Assembly: GCF_000219535.2 (NCBI RefSeq) | Contig: NZ_CP007806.1 | Location: forward strand, 1,522,501 to 1,586,500 | Direction: 5' to 3' | DNA: 64,000 nt | Source of the DNA: Brevibacillus laterosporus LMG 15441 | GTDB lineage: Bacteria; Bacillota; Bacilli; Brevibacillales; Brevibacillaceae | In this document: positions 53,063 to 63,200 of the stretch, piece by piece | How the letters are laid out: the number at the start of each line of letters is the position of its first letter | How positions within the stretch are numbered: the stretch's first letter is position 1 | Program-made: the position numbers and the translations under genes | The notes under the pieces: generated by a model | Database searches by the model: none | The model's input: the letters and a program-made list of their open reading frames with translations, nothing else | What the model was told of the DNA's origin: nothing

Positions 53063-55258
53063 GTGCGAGAGGTCATCTCGTGGTCAGAAACAGATGGATT
53101 TGTATCTTTTGTTCAAAATTGTCCAGATGCAGTCTTCATTTTTTCTTCAGACGGTACTGTTTTGTATGCCAATCAGTCCTGGTACCAATTGGCAGGTAAT
53201 TGTTTTTCTGATGAATTCGAAGTAGCCATTGATGTATATCTACTTCGATGTAAACAAGGGATAGTGAGCGTAGAGCCAAGTGTCATACAACCATTGTGTA
53301 CCAATCATGATCCTTACATCATTCAAATTCCTCATAAGGAAGGGGGGATGATGGACGTTTCATTTACGCTTTTTCCGATGAAATGGTATAAAGGAAAAGC
53401 GGCTGTGGGAGCTCTTGTACGAGATGTAACAGAGCAAAAGCTAAGACAGAGGAAGCTGGAGGAAATGGAGAAGAGCCTCGATACCTTTATTACGTACACA
53501 CGGGATGCGCTTTTTCTCATTTCACCCGATTTTCAAATATTACGTATGAGCAATTCATTTCAGATCATGACTGGGTATTCTCCACAGGAGCTGTATGACA
53601 ATCCTAGAATCTTACTTCCTGATGCTGTTGCGCTACAAGAACAGGAGCTGCATTTTGATTACGTTGTAAAAACAGGAAAACCTGTATTGTTTCATACGAG
53701 ACGACGTCATAAGAAGGGGCATCTTCTTGAGATTTGTATGACTTATAAACCTATTTGCAAGAAAGATGCTGGCGTTATAGGTGTAATAGCGGTGATGCGC
53801 AATATTACTGAGCGTATTCAGGTTGAGACTGAATTACGAGATGCGAAAGAACTGTTGGAATCTTTCGTGAATAGCGCTTCTGATTGTATCGTGCTTATTG
53901 ATTTAGATTGGAATATTTTAATGGTGAATCCTGCTTGTGAAAAAATGTATGGATACAGTTATGAAGAATTGCTTATGCATCAAGAAAATCTGCTAAAGCC
54001 AGTCATATTGCGAGGAATTATTGATAACACACAAAAGGCTATGAACGGAAAGATGGTTTTGGATGAGGAGAATTCATTTACTCATCGCAATGGACATCTT
54101 GTTCACACCCTATCATCCTATATTCCGATTCGAAATACGGAAGGAAAGATTTTGGCGGTCGCTTTAATTACGAGGGATGTAACGGAACAGAGGAGGATTG
54201 CGCAGGCATTGGGTGACAGTGAGGCAAAATATAGATTGATTTCCGAAAATATGACGGATCTTATTGCTATTTTGGATCGGAGTGGACGCTATATTTATGT
54301 GTCTCCTTCGTTTAAGACCATTTTAGGATATACACCGGAAAGCTTATTGGGAATGGATTATCGTAAATGGGTACATACCGATGACAGAGAGTTTTTGAAA
54401 CAGGGACGTAAACGATTAATCGCTGAAGGTAGCGTGATGCAAGTAGAGCTTCGCTATCGGTGTGCTTCAGGCGACTGGATGTATTTGGAGGCTAATGGTA
54501 CGCCAGTCTTTAATGGGGAAAAAAATTTAGAGCACTTTGTTTTTGTAGCCAGAAATATTACCGATCGGAAACAAGCAGAGGCCTTATTGCGTAACTCGGA
54601 TAAGCTATCCCTTATTGGAGAGATGGCGGCAGGAGTTGCTCATGAAATTCGCAATCCGCTAACTGCACTGCGAGGCTTTATTCAGTTGTTACAAAATCAA
54701 ACCAGTGAGCATGATTTTTATTTTGAAGTCATGATATCTGAATTAGATCGAATCAATTTTATTGTAAGCGAGTTATTGGTATTAGCGAAACCGCAAGTTC
54801 AGAATGTAAAGCAAAAAAATGTAGTCGATCTCGTTCGTAATGTAATGACGCTATTAGAGAGCCAAGCTTTGATGCATAATGTAATTTTTCAGCTTGAATG
54901 TAAAGAGAAGCCAATATTGATCACTTGTGAGGAAAATCAGATTAAACAAGTCTTTATAAATATCATGAAAAATGCAATGGAAGCAATGCCGAATGGTGGA
55001 ATGATCTATATAACGGTAAAACAGAATGCTCAGATGGTGGATATATGTTTTCGCGATGAAGGATGCGGCATACCGGAAGATCGTGTTAGTAAACTTGGTG
55101 AGCCTTTTTATACTACAAAGGATAAAGGAACAGGGCTAGGCCTCATGGTTAGTAAAAAAATCATCAGGGACCATCAGGGCTCTATACTCATTGACAGTGT
55201 GATCAATCAAGGAACAACAGTGCATGTGAATGTACCTCTCTCAAGTCTGAAACAATAA
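53063..55258 (+). CDS. multi-PAS sensor histidine kinase (sporulation kinase-like)
   Basis: A 731-residue soluble histidine kinase with four PAS domains: near 10-120 (CPDAVFIFSSDGTVLYANQS), 140-255 (ALFLISPDFQILRMSNSF), 265-380 (CIVLIDLDWNILMVNPACEK) and 395-505 (LIAILDRSGRYIYVSPSFKT). HisKA follows with the phosphorylated H527 in AAGVAHEIRNPLTALRG, then HATPase with EEN, DEGCGIPED and KGTGLGLMVSKK. The GTG at 53063 has GGAGGTG upstream and is preferred to the long frame from 52922. No response regulator is adjacent, which fits an orphan kinase of the KinA/KinE phosphorelay type. Confidence 0.9.
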   Translation: MREVISWSETDGFVSFVQNCPDAVFIFSSDGTVLYANQSWYQLAGNCFSDEFEVAIDVYLLRCKQGIVSVEPSVIQPLCTNHDPYIIQIPHKEGGMMDVSFTLFPMKWYKGKAAVGALVRDVTEQKLRQRKLEEMEKSLDTFITYTRDALFLISPDFQILRMSNSFQIMTGYSPQELYDNPRILLPDAVALQEQELHFDYVVKTGKPVLFHTRRRHKKGHLLEICMTYKPICKKDAGVIGVIAVMRNITERIQVETELRDAKELLESFVNSASDCIVLIDLDWNILMVNPACEKMYGYSYEELLMHQENLLKPVILRGIIDNTQKAMNGKMVLDEENSFTHRNGHLVHTLSSYIPIRNTEGKILAVALITRDVTEQRRIAQALGDSEAKYRLISENMTDLIAILDRSGRYIYVSPSFKTILGYTPESLLGMDYRKWVHTDDREFLKQGRKRLIAEGSVMQVELRYRCASGDWMYLEANGTPVFNGEKNLEHFVFVARNITDRKQAEALLRNSDKLSLIGEMAAGVAHEIRNPLTALRGFIQLLQNQTSEHDFYFEVMISELDRINFIVSELLVLAKPQVQNVKQKNVVDLVRNVMTLLESQALMHNVIFQLECKEKPILITCEENQIKQVFINIMKNAMEAMPNGGMIYITVKQNAQMVDICFRDEGCGIPEDRVSKLGEPFYTTKDKGTGLGLMVSKKIIRDHQGSILIDSVINQGTTVHVNVPLSSLKQ

Positions 55259-55309
55259 TAAATAATGTTGACAGCGTAGCAACGAGAAACAAGGAAGGGA
55301 GGCGACAAA

Positions 55310-56155
55310 TTGCACATCGGTTGTCATGTAAGCGTACGTCAGGGATATACGGAAGCCGCCCGGATCGCGCAACGCTTGGGAGGGACTTGCTATCAGTATT
55401 TTCCTAAAAACCCGCGCAGTTTACAAATCAAATCATTCTCAAGACAGGATGCCCAACAATGTCGTGATTTTTGCAAGGAACACGGGATTATTTCGATTGC
55501 CCACACACCATATCCAACTAACTTGTGTACAGAGGGAAGAGAGGAACAAGCGGCAATGGTGGCTTCAGTACGCAATGATTTGGAGATTGCGGACGCGTGT
55601 GGCTCGATTGGCGTTGTTGTTCATTTCGGGCAATATAAAGGAAATCACCCTGATCCGTTATTTGGCTACCAATTGATGATTCGTTCACTAAATGAAATCT
55701 TAGAAGGCTGGACAGGTAATGCACTTATTTTACTTGAAAATAATGCTGGTCAGGGAAATAAGATGGGGATGACATTAGAAGAGCTTGTACAAGTGCGTGC
55801 ATTGATCAATAGACCCGAGCTTGTCGGATTTTGCTTCGATACCTGCCATGCCTTTGCAAGTGGATTATGGACAGGAGGGAATTGGGAAGAGGTGCAGAAG
55901 CGAGGCGAGGAATTAGGATATTTTACCCATTTGAAGGCTGTTCATCTCAATGATTCTCGCTATCCTACCGGCTCCCATCGTGATCGCCATGCTGATATTG
56001 GTTACGGAGAGATCGGTGCTGAAAGGATAGGCGAATTGATTAGAAGCAGGGGTGTTCGTGAGGTTCCCTTATTTTTGGAAACGCCAGCAGAACGACCGGG
56101 TGGGCATAAGTCAGAAATCGCTTTTGTCAAACAATTGTTTGCAAGTCCACAGTAG
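55310..56155 (+). CDS. nfo: endonuclease IV (AP endonuclease)
   Basis: A 281-residue TIM-barrel AP endonuclease of base excision repair. The start MHIGCHVSVRQGYTEAARIA is the family hallmark; metal ligands are in VVHFGQYKG, LENNAGQGNKMG, FCFDTCHAFASG, VHLNDSRYPTGSHRDRHADI and LFLETPAE. It begins with TTG at 55310 behind AAGGGAGGCG. In B. subtilis Nfo protects spore DNA. It follows the sensor kinase gene by 51 bases. Confidence 0.93.
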   Translation: MHIGCHVSVRQGYTEAARIAQRLGGTCYQYFPKNPRSLQIKSFSRQDAQQCRDFCKEHGIISIAHTPYPTNLCTEGREEQAAMVASVRNDLEIADACGSIGVVVHFGQYKGNHPDPLFGYQLMIRSLNEILEGWTGNALILLENNAGQGNKMGMTLEELVQVRALINRPELVGFCFDTCHAFASGLWTGGNWEEVQKRGEELGYFTHLKAVHLNDSRYPTGSHRDRHADIGYGEIGAERIGELIRSRGVREVPLFLETPAERPGGHKSEIAFVKQLFASPQ

Positions 56156-56211
56156 GATATGATTAGAGGGACCGTATTTCAGAACGGATTTTACGAGACA
56201 GAGGAGATATT

Positions 56212-56631
56212 ATGACACGCACAATTAAAGTAACCATTCACAGCTTTGATAAAATCAAAGAAAATTTAGCTGACCTTAATGAACTAAAACTTTATGAAGA
56301 AGCAAATGGCAAGGTCTTAGAAGCAGAAATTGAATCAGATGGCTATGCAATTGTAGATATTACAGAAGAAGAATACATTGAATTAGCTCCAGATGAATAT
56401 GAACTAATGATTATGGAATGGAAAGTGGCTGGCAAAATCGACGAGCTGATTTTAGAAACAATGTCAGACCCTAATGATGATAAGGCAATGCTATATCGTG
56501 GTGTTGACCCTATTGGAACTGTAAAAATAGAGCCTGTTTCCCTACCGAAAAAGCTTGTTGAGCAATTAGCAAAGGCTTGGTTCTCGACACCAAAACCAGC
56601 TATTGAACCGAAAATAAACGAAAAAGAGTAA
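56212..56631 (+). CDS. hypothetical acidic protein (139 residues)
   Basis: A 139-residue soluble, acidic protein. Nothing in it matches a family I know; short strands and helices alternate (VLEAEIESDGYAIVDITEEE, KVAGKIDELILETMSD). GAGGAGA precedes the ATG. It may be cotranscribed with nfo (56 bases apart) and is followed by a terminator. Its base composition is more A-rich than that of its neighbours. Confidence 0.7.
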   Translation: MTRTIKVTIHSFDKIKENLADLNELKLYEEANGKVLEAEIESDGYAIVDITEEEYIELAPDEYELMIMEWKVAGKIDELILETMSDPNDDKAMLYRGVDPIGTVKIEPVSLPKKLVEQLAKAWFSTPKPAIEPKINEKE

Positions 56632-56677
56632 AAGGAACATAGATGAGAGGCGTTTAGGTAAAGCAGGATTAAAAAGA

Positions 56678-56701
56678 GGAGGGGAAGCCCTCCTTTTTTG
56701 G
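56678..56701 (+). terminator. terminator after hypothetical gene
   Basis: GGAGGG / CCCTCC stem followed by six T. Confidence 0.75.
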
Positions 56702-56729
56702 ATGAGTTGGATGAATTTTTGACCAAAAA

Positions 56730-56767
56730 TAAAAAGGGCGCCCATTGTGTTTGGGGCCCTTATTTTT
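56730..56767 (-). terminator. terminator of argS
   Basis: AAGGGC...CCC / GGG.GCCCTT hairpin; read on minus it is followed by TTTTTATTTTT. Confidence 0.75.
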
Positions 56768-56768
56768 C

Positions 56769-58481
56769 TTACATTTCCTCAGGAGCTTCCAATCCCAATA
56801 GACGGAGTCCTTCTTTTAGTACAACAATAACTGCTGCAACCAATTGTAGGCGAGCTTGTTTTACTTGCTCATCCTCTGCGACAATGCGGACATGCGCGTA
56901 GAATTTGTTGAAGGTTTGAGCCAGGTCAATTACGTATTTTCCAATCTGCGAAGGATCGAATTGATCGCGAGCCTTTTCCAGAATGCTTGGGAACTGCAAG
57001 AGAGTAGTAATGACTGCCCATGCTTCTGGACCCTCTAAAGCTTTGTCTACTACGGTTACAGCTCCTGGCTGGTACCCACCTTTTTTCAATAGAGAGCAAG
57101 CGCGGGCATGAGTGTATTGAACGTAAGGCCCTGTTTCCCCTTCAAAAGTAAGCATTTCTTCCCAGGAAAAGTTGACATCGTTTAAACGATAATTTTTCAA
57201 GTCATGGAAGATAACGGCACCTACACCAACTTGGCGAGCAACCTGTTCTTTATTTGCAAGAGAAGGATTTTTGTCTTGGATTACTTTTAATACATCTGCG
57301 ATTGCTTGGGACAATACTTCTTCCAACAGAACGACTTTCCCTTTGCGGGTGGACATTTTTTTACCATCTTTTAACATCATACCAAATGGAATGTGATGCA
57401 TATTGTTAGCCCAGTCATAGCCCATTTTTAGCAAGACTTTAAATAGCTGTTGGAAATGCAGGCGTTGTTCTCCGCCAACCACATATAATGCTTTTCCAAA
57501 ATCATATTGCTCATGGCGATACAAAGCAGCAGCTAGGTCGCGGGTTGCGTAAAGGGTAGCACCGTCACGTTTTTTTATTAAGCAAGGAGGCATGTCGTAC
57601 TCATCCAGAGATACAACCATTGCGCCTTCGGATTCTGTTAACAATCCTTTTTCCTCTAATAAATCAACAACGCGATCCATTTGATTATTGTAGAATGCTT
57701 CTCCATTGAAGGAGTCAAAGGATACACCCATTAATTCATAGATCTTTTTAAATTCTTGTAAGGATTCGTCGCGGAACCATTGCCATAATTGCTGGGCTTC
57801 TTGATCGCCGTCCTCTAATTTCTTGAACCATTCACGGCCTTGATCTTCCAGTGTTGGATCGTTTTCTACTTCTTCATGGAAGTGTACATACAGCTTGAGC
57901 AATTCTTTAATAGGCTCAGCTTTTACTTTATCTTCATCGCCCCATTTTTTATAGGCAACAATCAGTTTACCAAATTGTGTACCCCAGTCCCCTAAGTGAT
58001 TGATGCGAACTGGCTGATAGCCATGCTTTTCCATGATGTTTGCAAGTGCATTCCCGATAACGGTTGAGCGCAAATGCCCCATCGAGAAGGGTTTAGCAAT
58101 GTTTGGAGAAGATAAGTCGATTGGTACCTTTTTACCAGCACCAGCAGTAGTCGCGCCATATGCAGACCCTTGCTCTAGAATCGTTTTAATACAAGCGGTT
58201 ATAACGCTGGTTTGATCATAAAATAAATTAATATATGCATTTGTCACCTGTACATCCTGTAAGAAAGGCAGAGAAATCTTAGAAGCTAGCTCCGTTGCAA
58301 TCATTGGTGGTGCTTTGCGTAGAGCTTTAGCTAATTGGAAGCAAGGGAAGGCTAAATCACCCATTTGTGGGTTAGGAGGAGTTTCGAGCATGCCAAGGAC
58401 ACGTTCGCAGGAAAAATCCTCTACGCCCATTTCAGTTAGAGCAGCAGAGATTTGTTCAGCTACTAGTTGTTTGTAATTCAT
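56769..58481 (-). CDS. argS: arginyl-tRNA synthetase
   Basis: A class I aminoacyl-tRNA synthetase of 570 residues that charges tRNA-Arg. It has the N-terminal Add-1 domain (PQMGDLAFPCFQLAKALRKA), the signature HIGH-type FSMGHLRSTVIGNALA, the KMSK equivalent KKMSTRKGKVV, and the anticodon-binding end (FNKFYAHVRIVAEDEQVKQA). The start is preceded by AAAGGAT. An arginine T-box leader lies upstream, so it is induced when uncharged tRNA-Arg accumulates; B. subtilis argS is not known to be controlled this way. Confidence 0.95.
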   Translation of the reverse strand: MNYKQLVAEQISAALTEMGVEDFSCERVLGMLETPPNPQMGDLAFPCFQLAKALRKAPPMIATELASKISLPFLQDVQVTNAYINLFYDQTSVITACIKTILEQGSAYGATTAGAGKKVPIDLSSPNIAKPFSMGHLRSTVIGNALANIMEKHGYQPVRINHLGDWGTQFGKLIVAYKKWGDEDKVKAEPIKELLKLYVHFHEEVENDPTLEDQGREWFKKLEDGDQEAQQLWQWFRDESLQEFKKIYELMGVSFDSFNGEAFYNNQMDRVVDLLEEKGLLTESEGAMVVSLDEYDMPPCLIKKRDGATLYATRDLAAALYRHEQYDFGKALYVVGGEQRLHFQQLFKVLLKMGYDWANNMHHIPFGMMLKDGKKMSTRKGKVVLLEEVLSQAIADVLKVIQDKNPSLANKEQVARQVGVGAVIFHDLKNYRLNDVNFSWEEMLTFEGETGPYVQYTHARACSLLKKGGYQPGAVTVVDKALEGPEAWAVITTLLQFPSILEKARDQFDPSQIGKYVIDLAQTFNKFYAHVRIVAEDEQVKQARLQLVAAVIVVLKEGLRLLGLEAPEEM

Positions 58482-58636
58482 GTTTATTTCATCCTTTCTT
58501 TTTAATCAACCTAAACTTTCAGGGAATATGTAATCATTCCGTGGAAAAGTGGGATACAACATAAATATAACCATAGGTATACAAGTACAGAGCGCTTTGA
58601 TTAGACACAGCATACGATGTTCAAAGCAACAACAGC

Positions 58637-58958
58637 AAAAAACCCCCCGTCTCTTTTGGATAGATATCAGTAAAAATCAATCCGTAAAGAGACGAGAGGT
58701 TATTTTATCATACTCCCGCGGTACCACTCTTCTTGTTCTTTTCAATTAGACCAATAAATGATCGTAATTGGAAAAAACCTGCTTGATAGCTGTAACGGGC
58801 AAACCCGGCAAGCTCTATACATTGTCAATAGACAAGATTCAAGCTGCGTCTCCGAGGTGCGCTTCATCATGGACGTTCTATCAGGCTTCCACCAATCCTG
58901 ACTCGCTAGTAGCACGAACCATCATTACTCTCCTCATCATCGAGTACATGGCTATATA
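58637..58958 (-). promoter_or_regulatory. T-box leader of argS (arginine, specifier CGC)
   Basis: A T-box riboswitch that reads the charging state of tRNA-Arg. On minus, in order: the AGTA-box region (GAGAGTAATGATGG), the distal-loop GGTGGAAG motif, the specifier loop GAAG-CGC-ACC with CGC (Arg) at 58859-58861, and the T-box core AAGAGTGGTACCGCGGGAG at 58713-58732, which forms the antiterminator. A terminator stem (CGTCTCTTT with AAAGAGACG, then a T-run) ends at 58637. argS starts about 155 bases further on. Confidence 0.9.
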
Positions 58959-58964
58959 GCGTCT

Positions 58965-58993
58965 AGTATACCCAACAAAAGACATTCTAGCAA
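58965..58993 (-). promoter_or_regulatory. promoter of argS T-box leader
   Basis: On minus: TTGCTA, 17 bases, TATACT; transcription would start near 58958, just before the T-box structure. Confidence 0.65.
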
Positions 58994-59003
58994 GCAAGGT
59001 TTA

Positions 59004-59350
59004 TCAGTGGCTCTTATTTTGCTGATCCCATTGTGCAAAATAAGATTGGGTAAGGGAATGATATGCTTCCCTACCAAATAAAAGACCCATGGCTTGACCG
59101 GTTGATAAAGGAAGATAGTATTCATAGGTTTCATGATTACCGCCTGTCATAAGATCATGGTGGTGAGGTCATGCAAATAGTGCTGTTCACTCTCATGATG
59201 TTTTACGACAGTGTAGATTTCAAAGTCCGTCTCTTCTAGTACCTTTACTGGAATCAAGGAGGCTTGAAACACAGATGTATGTAAATAGGCTAGATTGTTT
59301 TCGATGAAAATCTCTCCATCTATCTTCCTTTTTATCCTAGCAGAGGGCCA
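59004..59350 (-). pseudogene. frameshifted gene remnant, family unknown
   Basis: Two adjacent frames on minus read as one protein broken by a frameshift near 59165. The upstream frame gives IDGEIFIENNLAYLHTSVFQ ... ETDFEIYTVVKHHESEQHYL then stops shortly after; the downstream frame resumes as HHDLMTGGNHETYEYYLPLS ... LLFGREAYHSLTQSYFAQWD and ends at 59004. Both parts have coding-like composition. No start codon with a ribosome binding site is found; a stop precedes the upstream part at 59351. It may be a decayed gene, or a sequencing error could explain the shift. The end lies only 11 bases from the -35 of the argS leader. Confidence 0.55.
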
Positions 59351-59564
59351 TTATTTCTACAAGCGAAGGAAAGAATGGATAAGAGATGAAAGGGGCATGT
59401 GCCTGCCCCTTCCCCTCTCCTATATTGGTGAGTGTACAAACCTGAGTAATGTTTTTGGGTTTCCTTATGGAGGTATGAAACATTGTAGAATCATGTAGAG
59501 GTAGGCGCAGATAAAAAAGAGCGTAATCGAATTCAGGTTTGCCGGTGAAAGAGCTTCTTATATT
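59351..59564. other. gene-free stretch
   Basis: About 210 bases upstream of the pseudogene. A 48-codon minus frame (start near 59483) lacks a ribosome binding site. It might be an N-terminal part of the decayed gene in a third frame, which is uncertain. Otherwise nothing seen. Confidence 0.4.
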
Positions 59565-59663
59565 TTAGCAGCAGCCGCAAGAAATGATGACCAGTAGGAT
59601 GAACAGCACTAAAATGAAGCTGAAATTATCACCGAAGAAATTTCCGCAGTAAGATGTACTCAT
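59565..59663 (-). CDS. YjcZ-like sporulation micro-protein, copy 1
   Basis: A 32-residue hydrophobic micro-protein: an N-terminal Gly/Asn/Phe stretch (MSTSYCGNFFGDNFS) and one membrane segment FILVLFILLVIISCGCC. This is the pattern of YjcZ-type sporulation proteins of Bacillales. AAGGAGG precedes the ATG. It is a tandem paralogue of the next gene. Confidence 0.8.
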   Translation of the reverse strand: MSTSYCGNFFGDNFSFILVLFILLVIISCGCC

Positions 59664-59715
59664 GAAAGAATTCCTCCTTAAAGGTTATATGTTTGAAGGT
59701 GTCGCTACACGGTTG

Positions 59716-59820
59716 CTAGTTATCGCAGCAGCTGCAGCTTATGATTACCAGCAGAATGAACAACACTAGAATGAAGCTAAAACTTCCGCCTCCCCAGTTA
59801 CCGCAAAACGATGTACTCAT
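59716..59820 (-). CDS. YjcZ-like sporulation micro-protein, copy 2
   Basis: A 34-residue micro-protein (MSTSFCGNWGGGSFSF, then ILVLFILLVIISCSCCDN). AAGGAGG lies before the ATG at 59820; the frame extends to 60012 but those residues have no ribosome binding site and are not typical. The membrane segment is almost identical to that of copy 1, showing tandem duplication. Confidence 0.8.
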   Translation of the reverse strand: MSTSFCGNWGGGSFSFILVLFILLVIISCSCCDN

Positions 59821-59951
59821 CTGGCAATTCCTCCTTCGCTTTGTTATTCTACAGTCTATACATATCTGTCTATCTGGTGTGGGCTTATGCCTAAGGGAAG
59901 CAAAATTTGGGCAGCAGACTACAAAAAAATAAAAGATTGGCAGATAATCCA

Positions 59952-59981
59952 TTGACGCCAATAATATCTGAATGTTAAGAT
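59952..59981 (+). promoter_or_regulatory. promoter of metH leader
   Basis: TTGACG, 18 bases, TAAGAT, about 55 bases before the SAM riboswitch. Confidence 0.5.
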
Positions 59982-60037
59982 ACCTGTATTCAAAAGACGA
60001 ACAAAACGTCATATGGACATTTAACTAAATATGATTT

Positions 60038-60137
60038 CTCTTATCTAGAGAGGCGGAGGGACTGGCCCGAAGATGCCTCGGCAACCGATAGATCAGGTGC
60101 CAATTCCAGCAGGGCTGTTTGCCTTGAAAGATAAGAG
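60038..60137 (+). promoter_or_regulatory. SAM-I riboswitch (S-box) upstream of metH
   Basis: The S-box consensus is plain: AGAGAGGCGGAGGGACTGGC near 60046, then GATGCCTCGGCAACC, and the closing P1 stem CTCTTATC (60038) / GATAAGAG (60130). When SAM is abundant the downstream terminator forms and metH is switched off. Confidence 0.95.
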
Positions 60138-60168
60138 GGGGTAAGTTCCTACTTAACGAACATTAGTA

Positions 60169-60207
60169 ATCCTCTTCTTGCTTTCAGGCAGGAAGGGGAT
60201 TTTTTTA
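60169..60207 (+). terminator. expression-platform terminator of S-box
   Basis: ATCCTCTTCTTGC / GCAGGAAGGGGAT stem (with G-U pairs) followed by seven T, 40 bases before the metH start. Confidence 0.85.
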
Positions 60208-60246
60208 TTTGCCAAGTCTAATGGAGATTACGGAGGGATATAGGGG

Positions 60247-63200
60247 ATGAACAAACCAACATTGCAAGAGCAGCTAGCACGAAAAATATTGATACTCGAT
60301 GGTGCAATGGGAACGATGCTACAGCAGGCTAATCTCACAGCGGACGATTTTGGCGGTGAGGAATATGAAGGCTGCAACGAACTATTGAATGTAACAAGAC
60401 CAGATGTCATCCGGCATATTCATGCTACCTATTTTGAAGCAGGTGCTGACATTGTGGAAACAAACACATTTGGAGCAACTGATGTTGTTTTGGCTGAGTA
60501 TGACATAGCAGATCGAGATTATGAACTTAATCTGGCGGCTGCACGTATTGCTAAAGAAGTAGCAGATGAATTTAGCACGGAGTCGTGGCCACGTTATGTA
60601 GCAGGCTCTATGGGGCCCACTACGAAAACCCTTTCGTTAACAGGGGGCGTTACATTTGAGCAATTAATTCATGCGTACTATCGTCAGACTAAAGCATTGA
60701 TGGAAGGTGGGGTAGATTTATTACTGGTGGAAACCTCACAGGACACATTGAACGTAAAAGCTGGGGGTATTGGCATACGTCAGGCATTTCAGGAGCTTGG
60801 CTATGAGCTGCCTATCATGATTTCTGGAACAATCGAACCGATGGGCACGACTCTGGCAGGCCAAAACATCGAGGCTTTTTATGTATCGATTGAACATCTC
60901 AAACCGATCACGATTGGTCTGAATTGCGCGACAGGTCCGGAGTTCATGCGTGACCATTTACGAACCTTATCTGATCTGGCCTTGTGTGGAATCAGTTGTT
61001 ATCCTAATGCAGGTTTACCTGATGAGAATGGTCACTATCACGAGTCACCGCAGGGGTTAGCGATGAAAATGAAAGCATTTGCGGAAAAGGGATGGCTTAA
61101 CGTAGCGGGTGGTTGTTGTGGTACCACACCCGAGCATATTCGAGCGCTACACGAAGCATTGCAAGGGATTACACCACGAGAAAATAAAAAGTCTCATGCA
61201 ACTGCTGTATCAGGCATTGAGGTACTCTATGTTGAGGACGACAATCGCCCCATTTTTGTAGGGGAACGTACCAACGTTATTGGATCTAAGAAGTTCCGTG
61301 ACTTGATTGCTGCTGGTCAATTCGAGGAAGGATCAGACATAGCACGGGCACAGGTAAAACGAGGAGCCGCTGTTATAGATATTTGTTTAGCAGACCCTGA
61401 CCGTGATGAGTACGAGGATATGGGGAAATTTCTTCCATACGTAAGCAGAAAGGTAAAAGCACCGTTGATGATCGATTCCACGGATAAAAAGGTAGTGGAG
61501 CTGGGCTTGAAATATTCCCAGGGGAAGGCAATCATTAATTCGATTAATCTAGAAGATGGACTAGATCGTTTTGAAGAGGTTGTACCACTGATTCATAAAT
61601 ATGGAGCGGCTGTGGTTGTCGGGACCATTGATGAAACAGGAATGGCAATCACTCGTGAACGCAAGCTGGAGGTAGCTACACGTTCCTACGATTTGTTGGT
61701 AAATCAGTTTGGAATTAATCCGCAGGACATTATTTTTGATGCTCTTGTATTTCCGGTAGGAACAGGCGATGAGCAATACATTGGTTCAGCGCAGGAAACG
61801 ATAGAAGGTATCCGCCTTATTAAACAACATTTTCCATTATGTAAACAAATTCTGGGTGTGAGCAATGTTTCCTTTGGATTACCCCCGGCAGGTCGTGAGG
61901 TGTTAAATGCGGTCTTTTTATATCACACAACAGTAGCTGGGCTTGATTACGCGATTGTTAACACCGAAAAGATAGAACGTTATGCTTCGATTTCTGAAGA
62001 GGAACGCAAGCTGGCAGAGAACTTGTTATTTCATACAAACGATGAAACCTTAGCAACGTTTACTGATTTTTATCGACAGAAAAAGAAAGAGGTTGTAAAA
62101 GAGGTATCCAATCTGACGTTAGAAGAACGTTTAGCTAATTATGTGGTGGAAGGCTCGAAGGACGGATTAATCCCAGATTTAACCCTCGCTTTGGAAAAAT
62201 ATGTTCCGCTTGATATTATTAATGGTCCCCTTATGAAAGGGATGGAAGAGGTTGGTCGCCTGTTTAACGGGAACCAATTGATTGTAGCAGAAGTGCTACA
62301 GAGTGCAGAGGTTATGAAGGCGTCAGTTGCCTTTTTGGAACCGCATATGGAAAAGTCTGAATCAACCGTAAAAGGAAAAATCTTGTTAGCTACGGTTAAA
62401 GGGGATGTCCACGATATCGGTAAAAACCTAGTGGAGATCATTTTATCCAATAATGGCTATGAGGTAATTAATCTAGGGATTAAAGTTGCACCAGAGCAGT
62501 TGATTGCTGCTTGTCATCAGGAAAAACCAGATGCCATTGGGCTTTCAGGTTTATTAGTAAAATCAGCGCAGCAGATGGTGATTACCGCGCAGGATTTGCG
62601 AAGCTCTGGCATTGATGTACCGCTGATGGTTGGAGGAGCGGCGCTCACGCGTAAATTTACAACAAATCGAATTGCTCCTGAATATGAAGGCATCGTTTTA
62701 TTCGCAAAAGATGCGATGGATGGCCTGAACCTAGCTAATAAATTGCATGATCCGCAAGCTCGACTGAAGCTGGTAGAGGAATTACAAGCGCAAGCGACAG
62801 TCAATCAGGCTCAAATAGAAGAAAAAGCTAGCGAATCAGTTGTTATTCCACAGCCGGAAATGATTCGCTCTGCGACAAGCATTACAACACCGGTCTATGT
62901 TGCACCTGATTTGGAGCGCCATGTCTTGCGCAACTATCCGATTAACCATCTGCGTCCTTACGTTAATTTACGTATGCTGCTTGGAAAGCATCTTGGTATC
63001 AAGGGCAACGTGGATAAATTAATCGAATCAGGCGACAAGAAAGCGACCGAATTATATGAAATCGTAGATGATTTGCTAAATGAAGCGATCCGTAGTCAGA
63101 TTTTGCAGGCGAATGGAATGTATCAATTCTTTCCGGCTCAATCTTTTGGCAATGACATCCTGATCTATGATCCAAACGATCATTCAAAGCTGTTAGAACG

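Noticed and set aside
59716..60012. A 98-residue version of the second YjcZ-like protein
   Set aside because: The ribosome binding site and family start support the ATG at 59820; the upstream 64 codons have no support.
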